From the NCBI GenBank assembly GCA_031472005.1, contig PZJY01000001.1, forward strand, positions 744,001-808,000: a DNA stretch of 64,000 bases, in the 5' to 3' direction. The notes beneath the pieces were generated by a model. It saw only the letters and a list, made by a program, of their open reading frames with translations, was not told the origin of the DNA and did no database searches. The translations under genes were made by a program, and so were the position numbers. The stretch is from Tetracladium setigerum (taxonomy: Eukaryota; Ascomycota; Leotiomycetes; Helotiales). Shown here piece by piece: positions 47,509 to 58,965 of this stretch. Within the stretch, counting starts at the first letter, position 1; each line of letters opens with the position of its first letter.

Positions 47509-48260
47509 ATGGCCGAGATTCTGGATCTTCAAATTTGGACACAAGTGCCAAGCCCAGCCAAAGCTATCTTGGCAAAATCTTAACGACCTCCTCCCCTGAG
47601 CTTTTCACACTCTCAGACACGGAACACCACCTTTCCTTCCGCAGAAACATCGTCAGAGACAGCAGCACTTCAGTCTCAACCATCTCAGAGGCATCCGGTG
47701 TCGCCTTGCCGTTCAATTTTAGACATCCAGGTCAAGGATCCGTCCAGAGTCTCTTTCGGACAAGATGGTCTAGACGGAGACCCTTCTACCAGAACAGGTC
47801 GTACCGCCACTGCTGATAATTCTCTACTTGCTTTTCCATTTTTCTCTCGATTACCTCAGGAGCTTCAAAGCAAGGTCTACAGGATTCTCGCCGATGAGCC
47901 CGAACGGTCGAAATCCACCGGAAGCACGTCAGCAGCATCCGAACTGGCCCAAATCCAAACCCTCCGCCTTATTCATACGTATAGTTCACCTGTCACAATC
48001 CGGTGCCTGTCGTTCTCCGGATATGTCATGCATCTCGGATTGAGGCCAAGAATGTCTTACTTCCCTCTTTCCATACAGATACTCCTCGGCGCTTCATTTG
48101 GGTGAAATTCGAAGAGGACACGATCAAACTCACGGACCCGGCATTGATGCAAGCAAATCCATATGACCGGGCGAGAATGCAAGAGGTTATCCTGCAAAGT
48201 AAAGAAGCCTGCGAAAACCCGGAATATTTTCACCAGGGCTTTGCTCCAATAACGCGATGA
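47509..48260 (+). CDS. 2EXR-domain-like protein (5' end uncertain)
   Basis: The core reads FPFFSRLPQELQSKVYRIL, then VPVVLRICHASRIEAKNVLL and RRFIWVKFEEDTIKL. This matches the layout of 2EXR proteins, an expanded, functionally obscure family in Leotiomycetes and other Pezizomycotina. One C missing from CC at 48,000-48,001 joins the two halves. The beginning is not settled. The ATG at 47,509 is in the right frame, but a TAA at 47,581 intervenes before a Ser/Pro/Gln-rich stretch leading into the domain. So there is either an unseen intron, a further indel, or this is a degraded copy. It ends TGA 48,258-48,260. Confidence 0.5.
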
Positions 48261-49979
48261 AGGAGGCTTGACATAATATCAGAAGTGAGCTCTCAAAATG
48301 GAATGGTGTTCTAATGTCGCTATGGCCAGCGTTTCAAACATCTTTTGGAAGTAGAGACGGGTCTATTCTTCCCGAATTGAGAATAATTGAGTAAGCCACC
48401 GGTATAGTGATGGACTACTCAAATTATGAAGCGATGGAGGCAACCTTTGATCGCGAAAGGTGGGAAGTAGCTGAGGTGCGGATGCGCCTTGCAAGAGCAA
48501 ACGGTCGAGGGATCCGTGGTCGTGGAGGAAGACCATATCCAGGTCCGGGAAGGTGGTGAAATCAAGTGTATCCAGTTGCATGACTGATTCGTCGAGTAGC
48601 AAGGTAAGGCTTCATGAACGTTGACTGTAGCGCGGAGCCGCACGCAGGCCTCGACTGATCGGACGAACGATATTACAGGCAGACCATACTGTAGATCTGA
48701 GATTATTTGATATCAAATCAACCAAATCAGAACAAACTTTTCAGGCACAAGGAGGGTGGGTGCATGACGACAAAGATGTGGGGCAGGTTCGCAGAAATGC
48801 AACCAAAGGTTCAAAACTCTGTACAAGCATATTCCTTATAAGCATAATTGCACCTGGTCCCAAATTTCTTTCGAGGGCAAAAAGAACTTCAGTATTAGGC
48901 ACGCGACATATGCCTAAGAAAGGAATCTCTAGACGGCGCCCCACCTGGCTGTTGAAAGGCTCGATGGTAACAGACAACCTGATGAAGTATTAGAATGGTT
49001 TACATAAAACACAAAATGAGATTTAAGGATCCCTGAGTCTGAACCGAGATTTTGAGATTTTGCACTTGCTCATAAATTGTGAAGGGAGAAGGGAGAAGGG
49101 AGAGAACGAAGTCCGAATGTGCGAAGATCATGCCCAGCGAGCCAGCCGAAACAAAAGTCACGTGGTCAGATCTTCATAAGCGAGATTTTAGGACAGGGTT
49201 CTTAGGAGTGGTGCGGTCTCATTCTCACCTCCGCATCAACCTCTCTATTCTTCTTTCAACCTCCTCTCCAAGCATCCAAACCAGCACCAGCTGCAAACAC
49301 ATGTGCAAACCTCCTCATTTTTGTACCAAATCGCCAAATATTCTCGGATGTAATCAGTGTCCGGTCCGACCGAATTTTCGCTTCATAATCATGCAATGAT
49401 GTCAGGACACCCGGATTTGCCGGCTGGGGCGGTAGTTGATAAACAAATCACAATATCTGATTTGTTTACTGTGGCTCGCCGAGACCTCAGTGACCCATCA
49501 GCATTGCTGTTTCACCTGCGCACGCGACCTTCTTTCAAGGCTCTGCGGAGTCTGCTCGAATCAGATATCGATGTCATTGCAAGGCTAACACTTTAAGCTT
49601 CTTTTCTTTTGCCAGCGTTATCTGAACTTGGTTACGCGGGTAATCTTTTCATTACTGAGGAGGGGCTCGCTTCGCTCTCGCTCTTCGCGTTTGGGCAGAA
49701 GTCTTTTGAGTATTGGATGGCAGTTGCTGTCTAGTAAGCTTGGACAGGGTGATCGGAGCCTGCATGCGTTGTTCCCTTTACCATGTCAAGTGCATGGAGT
49801 AAGCTACTATATAAATTCCGTGTCGGTCGCATTTCTAAGACGTTTGCCCTTGGCTTCCGGATCTTTCGGATTTGGCATATTGAACATATATGATAGCAGC
49901 ACCCCTCCTTCCACACTGAAAATTTACTGCTAAGTGTTTTTCTCTCGTCACATTTTCTTACTTCTAAACACATTGCAAG
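48261..49979. other. Intergenic, nothing recognised
   Basis: Short frames only. The AAGGGAG-like repeat GAAGGGAGAAGGGAGAAGGGAGA at 49,081-49,103 is a minor tandem. The last 150 bases are CT-rich leader for the PAP2 gene. Confidence 0.4.
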
Positions 49980-51384
49980 ATGGGGGCATTGGAGCTTTTG
50001 CGGAACCACTGGTTGTGGTTGTACTGCTATTTGGAGGTGCTTGGATTAACAGAGACTTCAATCCCGGATTGCGTCTGCTGCCGCGAGATTCACGGAGGTT
50101 CTCGGAAGATGATATCGAAAGTGGGAATGACAGATCTAGAGAAGTCGAAGGGTTGATGGGATCATTGGACAGCAGCAGATCGAGTTCACCGTCACTTCTG
50201 CCAAATCAGGAACCTGAATATCGTATACGAACCTTCAAGGCGTTTGGGAAACAGAAGAAGGTCACCACACCAAACACCAAGAGATTTAAAGGTTACTTCC
50301 TCAGTCGATTACTTCAAAAGTTCCCATTCTTAGTGGAGTGTTGGTATTGGTTTCTTATATACTGGGTAGGTCAAACAGTCCCGAAACTTATAAAGCGTGC
50401 TAACCAAAACAGGTATACCAACTCGGCAGAGCTGCAACAGCAATCTGGATTATTGAAGGAACAATTCATCGCGCGGAGCAGCACGCCCTCGAAGTCATTT
50501 CCGCCGAAGAACGATTACACATATTTTGGGAACTACCGATTCAGGCATATTTCATGAAGAATCAGTTTGTGATGACGTGGATCAACCGAGTCTATTCCTT
50601 CATACACATCCCAGGCTCGATTGCTTTCCTAGTGTGGTTGTTTTATTACACCAACACGAGAAACAGGATTGACGTTTCTCAACAAGGGAGACCAGCCGGG
50701 GAGGCGAAGGGTTCTCCCGCTGGTCCGAGGTTGTATGAAGCTCGCAGACGAACAATGGCGTTTTGCAACCTGCTTGCATTTATTGTCTTTACCTTCTGGC
50801 CCTGCATGCCACCACGTCTGTTAAGTGCTGACGATTCGGATACACCAACTGGTGCGCTGGCAAGGAGCTACGGATTTGTCGACACTGTCCACGGACCGGG
50901 AGGCGAAGGCTCGATATGGACCGACAACCGATTCACCAACAAATTCGCAGCGATGCCATCCCTTCATTTTGGATATTCGCTGCTGATCGGATTAACTATT
51001 GCTACTATTCCACTCAATCCAGCATATCCCTCCAAATCGTCAATTATCCTCCCATTCTTCAACCGCTCCCACCCAAAATTAGCGCCAAGGATCCAGCTTC
51101 CCTCCTGGAGACGAATGGCTTGCGTTGCGGTCGGCGGATTTTATCCTTCTTTGATTTTGGTAGCGATCATTGCCACTGCGAATCACTTCATCTTGGATGC
51201 TGTAGCGGGCAGCATTGTTTGCGCTATTGCATGGTGGGGAAATGATGTTTTGTTAAACTTGTTGGCGTTGGAGGATTGGTTCTTGTGGGTTGTGAGGATT
51301 CACAAGCCGGAATCAGTAGTGGTGGAGCTCGAAAAAGAGGAGGATGGATATATTGCTTCTTTGAAGGGAGTCATGCAGCAGTGA
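49980..51384 (+). CDS. PAP2-superfamily membrane protein, AUR1-like
   Basis: Integral membrane phosphatase/phosphotransferase of the PAP2 type related to Aur1 (inositol phosphoceramide synthase), about 452 residues. Several membrane helices are visible. The two catalytic blocks late in the protein are MPSLHFGYSLL and ATANHFILDAVAG, with the Ser-His and His-x4-Asp arrangement of this class. Intron 50366-50412; after it the frame reads VYQLGRAATAIW. The start ATG at 49,980 is followed by GGGGG; one added G gives MGGIGAFAEPLVVV, the family-like N terminus, and an exon sum of 1,359 nt. Without it the long frame has no good start (the next upstream ATG is at 49,934). The true substrate is unknown; sphingolipid or phosphatidate chemistry is likely from the family. 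Confidence 0.82.
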
Positions 51385-52087
51385 TGGAATCTGTTGTTTT
51401 TGCGAAATATTGTTAAATATTAATAGCTAATACCTGATATATAGTACTACCTATTTTACTCCTCTTCTGTTGCAATACTCTGTTCTAGTGGCAATGTCTT
51501 GTATTGTGGCGCACTCCACTCTTGAGCTTGTTTCTTTCCACTTTCGCTTTGTCGGGATCTGCCGTCTGCCTAAAAGGTCCACGCAAGATGAAAGATGGGA
51601 TGAGGATTATTTCCGTCTCCAAATTGCTTCATTATTGTTGGAAATCTACGCAAGGCGTAGGTTCAGCGGCCATAAAGTTTGCGTTTTTGCGAGTAAATTT
51701 CACTCAAATGAGCTCTATCTAGCATTCACTTGATATATTTTTTGAAAACCAAACAAGCTCCTCACGCCCTTCCAATGTCGCCTTCGATTTTTTTTTACCC
51801 CGGATTACAAATTAGGCTACGTATTCGGCATTATACCCTGTACATTTGTCCATTTTTCCACCTGGGAGCTTTTCCATTGGTTGTGAACGGAAGGGTGCCG
51901 CTCTTCCGTTGGCGTTACCACCACTTTTGGGAGAACTCCGAACAAAATAAAAGTTGCCTCGTACCTTTCATAAATACTGATCTCTTGGACCAACCTACAT
52001 ATATCGCTTTAATACGAGAGTTCGAATAAAAATTGAACTCTACAGCATGAATACAAGGACATAAGTTGTGGTTTTGGCAATAAAGTT
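51385..52087. other. Intergenic, nothing recognised
   Basis: Spacer between two genes on the same strand with no gene seen. It probably holds the promoter of the MFS transporter. Confidence 0.45.
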
Positions 52088-54010
52088 ATGATGGATAAGC
52101 AAGACAAAACGCTGGGAGGAGCAGGGGCCGGGGCTGATGCTTCTCCTGCCGCTGCCCGCAGCCCAATCTTCCAGGAACGAAATACTGCAATAGACGACGA
52201 AAAAGTATCGATTAACATCGAAGGCACAAGTACAGACCATGCCACTCCAAACGACATCTCCAATAGCTCTGCCTCCAGCTCCAGCCTCGAAGACAACACC
52301 ACCACCCCTTCAAACAATGCCCCGCCACCAGATGAACCCGAGGCTTCTCGCACGAAGCTTCAAACCGTCGTTATCATGGCCTCCCTCTGCGCGAGTGTAT
52401 TCCTCGCTGCGCTCGACATGACGATAGTCACCACGGCTCTCCCAACTATTGCGCAACATTTCGGCTCGAGTGCTGGATACACATGGATTGGTACGGCGTA
52501 TCTGCTGGCCAACGCGGCATCGGTTCCTTCGTGGGGGAAGATTTCTGATATCTGGGGTCGCAAGCCAATCCTGCTTGTTGCGGCGGCTATCTTCTTCGTG
52601 GGCAGCTTGTTGGCTGGCGTGTCGGTTACAATTGGGATGTTGATCACGGCCAGGGCTATACAGGGTGTGGGCAGCGGGGACTTATCAGCCTGGTCAATAT
52701 TTCCATCAGCGATTTGTTCAGTATGCGAAATCGTGGTTCGTATTATGGATTGATTGGAATGGTTTGGGCGGTTGCTAGTGCGGTTGGACCAATTCTTGGT
52801 GGAGTGTTTACATCTTACGCTTCATGGAGGTGGTGTTTTTATATCAATTGTGGGTTGTACACTTCTTATGTTGTGTTCAGGACTAATCTCATCTGCAGTG
52901 CCCATCACTGGAATCGTGTTTGTACTGTTGTACTTCTTCCTTCACCTTCATAACCCGAAGACCCCGGCTCTGGAAGGACTCAAGGCAATCGATTGGGTGG
53001 GATCCTTACTGATTGTAGCCGGCACTGTCATGCTCCTGCTGGGTCTCGAATTCGGAGGAGTGACCTTCCCATGGAACTCGCCCACAGTAATATGTTTGAT
53101 TATATTCGGCATCCTGGTCTGCGGCTTGTTCCTCATTAACGAATGGAAATTTGCTCGCTATCCAGTCATGCCTCTTCGACTATTTAAGCACCGCAACAAC
53201 ATTGCATGCTTCGGTGTCTGTTTCTGTCACGGTTACGTCTTCATAGCCGGCACATACTATCTCCCGCTTTACTTCCAATCCGTTCTTGGCGCAACACCAT
53301 TGCTGTCAGGTGTCTACATCATTCCCTTCGCTGTTTCTCTCTCGCTTGTATCGGCAATCACGGGCGTCTACATCAAAATGACCGGGAGTTATCTCCCACC
53401 AATTTGGGCCGGTCTGACTATCATGACCTTGGGTTTCGGACTCTACATTGATCTCCCTCCCAACCACAATTGGGTTAAACTTATCCTCTACCAAATAGTG
53501 GCCGGAATTGGCGTTGGACCGAATTTTCAAAGTCCCCTGATCGCCCTCCAAACCAAAGTAAACCCAGGAGATATCGCTACTGCCGTTGCTACCTTCGGTT
53601 TCATTCGCAATCTCTCCACCTCTATCTCGGTCGTAATAGGCGGAGTGGTGTTTTCAAACGAGATGCAAAAGCGTCATGCCTCTTTAGTTCTCTCCCTCGG
53701 TCCAGAACTTGCAGATAGACTCTCCGGTGGCTCCGCAGGAGCCAGTGTTCAACTCGTGGCAAATTTGCCAACAGCTCAGAGAGACATTGCGAAACTGGCA
53801 TTTTACAATAGCTTGAAGTCTATGTGGATTGTGTATGTGGCCTTTGCGTTGCTGGGATTGTTCTTTAGTGCGTTTATTGGGAAGCAGGAGCTGAGCAAGT
53901 TGCATGAGGTGACAAAGACGGGATTGGCGCAGGAGGAGATCAAAAGGAAGGAGGAGTTGGAGAGGAGGAAGGCGAAGAAGGAAAAGAGTGGGAGTAAGGA
54001 GGAGGTGTAA
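52088..54010 (+). CDS. MFS transporter, DHA2 (14-spanner) drug/H+ antiporter type
   Basis: Proton-driven exporter of about 624 residues, expected in the plasma membrane; relatives export drugs and fungal toxins. A long acidic Ser-rich cytosolic N terminus leads to TM1 with LAALDMTIVTTALPTIAQHF, then the loop WGKISDIWGRKP (motif A), RAIQGVGSGG (motif B) and SWRWCFYINLPI, and about 14 membrane segments, ending in a basic KRKEELERRKAKKEK tail. Intron 52850-52898 (GTGGGT...TGCAG) restores the conserved INLPI. One G missing from GGGG at 52,676-52,679 breaks motif B; with it the exons total 1,875 nt, divisible by three. No biosynthetic cluster is adjacent, so a substrate cannot be inferred. Confidence 0.93.
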
Positions 54011-54567
54011 TTTTGGAAGGCTTTGAATCTGATAAGTGGTAAGAAATACTTGGCATCTGGGGGCAATATGGGTCGCATATACTTGGGATTTTCAGGGCGT
54101 TTCTGCATAGCCATTGTGCATAGCATTGGAGTTTTTGCCTTTGTTATGTATGGCGATTTGGAGTTTGGAATCGCGCCAATCTGGTGGGAAAAAGCGTGGG
54201 ATATACCGAACCACTAGCTAATGCACTCCCCCTTCACTAGACTTTTTCAACAAAATAATATTTAGTTACTCTATTCATTATACTATCCAATAAAGCTACA
54301 GGAGAACACGAGATAGCGGGGTTGACTGTCGGTCTCGTTTCTAGTGTTCTTGCCTTCAGCTCGAAAACAAAAAGACGTTCCGGCCAAGTACCTGGCTAAT
54401 AAGACAGTACGGAAACATGTGATCAGGCTGAGGCATATTCAACCTGAATTTCGTGTGCCTCGATCTAAACTTCACAAGACAACGAAGTTCATAACCACCA
54501 AAGTCTCTTTGACGATAAAGCCCACACAGAACAGAAATATCAAGCCGTTTCAAAAACACAACTCACA
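54011..54567. other. Intergenic, nothing recognised
   Basis: 3' flank of the MFS gene and leader of the F-box gene. No feature seen. Confidence 0.45.
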
Positions 54568-56042
54568 ATGCTCTTAACTTCTCTCCCCAACGAAATTCTC
54601 ACCACAATCATCCGCTCCATAACCGACCTTCACGACCCCATTTACCGAGACCACGGGACTCTCTACAAGCTCTGCCTCACCTGCAAACAGCTCAACAGCA
54701 TCACGACACCTATTCTATACTCAGTTTGGATAGAAAAAGACGGCAATTCTCTCCTCCAACTCCTCGCCTTGGCATCTACAACACCCTGCCTCATCCGCTC
54801 AATAGAAAGCTTCGAAGTCCGAGATCAGCGCGTCTCGCCCGACTCATCCGCGCACAACGCATCTATCTGGTATCCCATCTACATAGGCAATCATTATGAT
54901 ACCGAACCGTATTTAGATGGGTTAGCACCCGATCAGTTAGAGGATCTATGCAAAAGAGTAGGGATTGACGATGAAGATGAGCGCGGGCTACTGTTGAAAG
55001 CAATAGAGGCAAGACATTGGGACGCCGTTATCACGCTGGTCATCCTCTCTCTCCCGTCACTTCAACGGCTCAATCTCAATCTCCGCGGAATCCCAGAGCG
55101 AGAGCGAAATGTGTCGCCGCATTTGGTTCGTCAGCCTGGCGTGTATCATTGGCTTGAATGGGGTTTTCGACGAGCTGCTAAACGACAGGCATCTCAACTT
55201 TCACCCTGCAAGGATGTTGGTGCCCTCGCGAAGCTGAGAGATGTGAGCTTAGAATTTTTCAGTATCATGCCAGTGGGGAGAAACAGATGTTATCACAACT
55301 TCTTTTCTTGCTCTCCCTGCCCTCTCTTCGAAGTTTTGGGCTTACCAAGGGCGATCGTATCATCGGCGAAATCGACAACACTAACAACAACGCGAACGAC
55401 GACACGCAAGCGCCATTGTCATTCCCGCACATCAAAAAGCTGTCTGTGATACATTGTCCACTCAATGCACCATCAGTAACATGTGTTTGGCTCCTTGATT
55501 TCTTGCCTTGTTTCCCTTGCTTGGAGAGTTTTCGGCTGGTGGCGCAAACGATGCGGAGGCTGCCGAGATTTAATATATGGCATTTGAGAGATTGTTTGAA
55601 GGAGCTTACGGTGAGCACGTCTTGGGAATTGGGTGTGGGCCATCCGGCATTGGGAAAACACACATATACAGACTCCAGTCAGCTAGGACGAATGGATGTC
55701 ACGGCGCAGCACCACCTGACAGGGTGGGTGGTTGGTAAGGCTCGCAAATTAATGAATGTGTCGATTAATGTGAGGACAGACCGAAAGTGGCCGATCTCGA
55801 GCTTGCTTCCTGAGAGTGTTCAGAGTTTGGTTTTGAAGGCTTGTGAGAGACCGATGTTGGAGAACCTTGGAGACGTTGACGCATCAACAGATTCGAATGG
55901 GCTGGGAGAGAGTCGGCTCGAGAATCTAACTTTGATGTGTGATTCGGATCATAACGGTACGTTATGGGTTTTTGGATTTAATGGGAGCTCGGAAGGAAAA
56001 TCGGAAGACTGTTGGTGTGAAATTGGAAATTCATTGGGGTAA
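54568..56042 (+). CDS. F-box-like protein with leucine-rich region
   Basis: About 491 residues. The N terminus LTSLPNEILTTIIRSI with LYKLCLTCKQLNSITTPILY is an F-box, which in fungi recruits substrates to SCF ubiquitin ligases. Downstream are irregular Leu-rich stretches (LVILSLPSLQRLNLNLRGI, LPCLESF-like blocks), as in many Pezizomycotina F-box proteins. The raw frame breaks after SIMPVG: one G missing from GGGG at 55,275-55,278 leads into EKQMLSQLLFLLSLPSLRSF and a single 1,476-nt frame. The last 25 residues, after SDHNGTLWV, look less ordered, so the 3' end may hold an intron. The substrate is unknown. Confidence 0.72.
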
Positions 56043-56771
56043 TGCAATGGTACTGTACAGAAAGAATTCACCTCCTTCCTCTATTTTTTGCTGGTGCTCA
56101 CCTCATATTGACTCACATTTATTCTTCGGAAATGTGACAACTAAGTGACAGTAATGTTTTCGTTGGCTTGAGAACTCTGTCCTCCACAGCCTGAACAGAT
56201 TATCTACCTAAGGTACCTTGCCCTTAGCGAACCTTGAAGCAACACTTCATTCAGCCAAAATAAAAATCCCCAAGACACATCAATCTCACTCCAGTTCTTT
56301 TGCCCTCGCTTACAGACTACTTTTCGAATTCGTGGACTGTACGAAGTGATTCGAGAGGAAATCCCTTCGAGGAAATTGATTTGCTGGGTATCGGATATGG
56401 CCAGATGGCAAGCCGAAGACCACTGGCCGAGTCTTGAACCGAGCCCATTCAAAGATCCTCTCGTCATTCCTGAACCCTGGTAGTAATATCGTTAGAATTC
56501 AGGTTCCAAAGAACAACAGATTATGAAAACTACCCACGAAAGTTCAATTGCGTTCGGGCTCCTCCTATTTCCTCGCTTAGCTTCTTCGTCCTCGCTTAGC
56601 ACTGTCTTTTGAGCATCATATACCGACTCAATCTGATACTCTACGCTTTGTTACGATCGAGGTGAAGGTTGAAGTACGACCTGATAATCAGTGTTCGAGG
56701 AGGGAGATCCGTTTTCTGGTCGTTGTGTATACCGGTCCGCTCATTGCGATGACCATCATCTCCTGCTCTGA
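56043..56771. other. Intergenic, nothing recognised
   Basis: Lies between two converging genes. Short frames only. Confidence 0.45.
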
Positions 56772-57470
56772 TCAAGTCCCAGTCCCATACCCGTCAATAC
56801 TCCCCGCCCGACTCCCACTCCTACTCCCCATACTACTAACACTCCCACTCCCCACCCTCGGCATCCTATAATACGCCATCTGCCTCCTCCTCCCCGCCGT
56901 AACAGGCATAGCAATAACCTTCGCAAACGCCTCGGAACTCGCCTCATGATCCAACACCATCCTCTCATGAGCCCTCACACGATCCTGATGCTTCCTCACC
57001 TCCTCCTGATGATATCGCAATTCATCCGCATGCCTCAGCGCCTCAGCCTCATAGTACTGTCTCATTTCGTACTCCTCCTGCTCGATCCTCTCTTTGTCGC
57101 GTTGGATCTTGGCTTCGGTTTCCATCATTCGCTCGCGCTCTTCTTGCATGGCTTCTTGTTCGCGGGCACGCTCTTCGGCTTGTCGTTCGAATTCGAGCAT
57201 TTGGGGGGTGCGTGTGCCGCGGAATACTTGGGTGGGTTGGGTGTTGCTTCTGTTGATGCCGCCGCCGCCTTGGAATGAGCTTGCTCCTCCTCCTCCTATT
57301 CCGCTTCCTGCTTGAGGTGAGCCCGCTCCTCCTCGCATCGATGGCGCGCTCACATCTCTCGGTATGAAATCAGCTGGATCCATTTCGTCCTCGTTCAACA
57401 CAACCCTCTGACTGATATTATCAGGTTGGGTTTTAAAAGCTTGTGCAAATGGTATTCTGGTCGAAGACAT
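56772..57470 (-). CDS. Coiled-coil protein of unknown function, 232 aa
   Basis: Single intact exon starting MSSTRIPFAQAF. It has an acidic N-terminal segment (LNEDEMDPADFIPRD), a Gly/Ser-rich linker (GIGGGGASSFQGGGG), and then about 90 residues of unbroken charged heptad-like helix (from LEFERQAEERAREQEAMQEE to RVRAHERMVLDHEA), predicted as a coiled coil. The C terminus is Ser/Gly/Arg-rich, of low complexity. It is probably a cytosolic scaffold-type protein. No catalytic motif or family recognised. Confidence 0.65.
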   Translation of the reverse strand: MSSTRIPFAQAFKTQPDNISQRVVLNEDEMDPADFIPRDVSAPSMRGGAGSPQAGSGIGGGGASSFQGGGGINRSNTQPTQVFRGTRTPQMLEFERQAEERAREQEAMQEERERMMETEAKIQRDKERIEQEEYEMRQYYEAEALRHADELRYHQEEVRKHQDRVRAHERMVLDHEASSEAFAKVIAMPVTAGRRRQMAYYRMPRVGSGSVSSMGSRSGSRAGSIDGYGTGT

Positions 57471-58965
57471 TGAGGGAAGAATTCAAAAAGAAAAGAAAAA
57501 ATTCAAGAAAATTCCAACCCGAGGGCCCGAGGGGGTTCAGCTGCCTTATCTACTCGCTATGGTTATTCCAAGAAATACAAGGAAACAGAAAAATAATGGT
57601 GAGTTTTTTGTTTGAGCAATGATCTGGCCCCTTGCTTGCGTCGTGGTCGTCGCGCGACCGGGGAATTAAAGGTCTTTACATATATGGAGATTTGTATGGA
57701 GAGTATCCAGGGTATATTGTATCAAAAGCTCGACGGGCGTGCCGCAGCTAGTCTGAGGAATGCAGGCATCCCATCAATCGCACTCGCGAGTTCTTAAAGC
57801 ATTGAAAGACTTGAGAGATTTGAGAGGCAAGTGAGACGGGTTTGTTGGAAGGAGTGAGGAGGAGTGGGAATGAGGGGTTGTTTCTGAACGTGTGGTGGAG
57901 TTTCGTGATACTGGGAACGCATCAGGATGCGGTGCGCTTGGACGCAAAACATGGATTCGCGATTGCGGGTTGCGGGTGGGAGAGATGGATGAAATGGATG
58001 AAATTCTTTCCGCGACTCTGTTGAGAATAGATCTGGTATCAGATGAACTTTGATCGAGGTTTTGGGGGTAGATGTTGTTTGTGTGCGATTGGGAATTTGT
58101 CATGTTCGGAGTTTTTCATGTGAAGCAACACATCTACATGGATAGAGGGAGGGAAAATAAAGAAAATGACGACGAGGTGTGCCATCAAAGGAAATGGAAG
58201 AATAACTCCTGTGAATTCCTTATCGATTGTGTTATTGATAAGGTTATCTTATTGCTTATTGCTTAAGTGACGATCAAGTGTAAACGGCGGTGGATTTGCA
58301 TGATCGACTGCTCCATCCCAGGGAGATCAGCTCGCGTGAAGGGGAAAAGGATGAGGATGTTTTAAGGTTAAAGGTTAATCCCAAAATGGCTAGACTAGCT
58401 TGAAGTATTTAACTGGACGAAACATCACATCTCTCCCTGCATCGGCGGAAAGGTTTTGGATATTTTGCAGATTAATAAGAGTGGCAATCTTTCCCAGGAC
58501 GACTCGAGCTGTTGCAAACCAAACCGGTCGGGAGGTACATACAGTATGGGAATTCCCAAGTTTCAGATGGGGACAATTGCCGGGACTTTTCGAAGGTAGG
58601 TAATGTCAGATCGAGCTCATTCATTGGATGAACTTTAATAACGAAGGAACGCTAATTGACCGGTGCACCAGTATATATTTCTCTAAATTATGACGTTGAA
58701 GCCGTCAGTCGGGATTGTCAGAAGCCAGAACAACCCATAAGAAGTGAATAATGACAGTGTGCGCTAGCTATCCAATAACCAAAAGAAAGAAAAGAAAAGA
58801 AAATTCGTCACAACCTCAACATTACCATGCCAAACCACCACATACACCATCGCAAGTTGTTCCAACTTCCATCGATACCCATTCCCACATCACGATCACC
58901 AGCCACCCCTCCACTCCCGTCTATGCCCCGACCCCTCACACCTCCCCGAGCCACCACTCACTCAC
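57471..58965. other. Intergenic, nothing recognised
   Basis: Promoter of the coiled-coil gene followed by sequence with short frames only. The region at 58,780-58,960 is A- and C-rich, flanking the 3' end of the RTA1-like gene. Confidence 0.45.

Noticed and set aside
49934..56042. Secondary-metabolite cluster around the MFS transporter
   Set aside because: No PKS, NRPS, terpene cyclase or P450 gene lies nearby. The neighbours are PAP2 and F-box genes.
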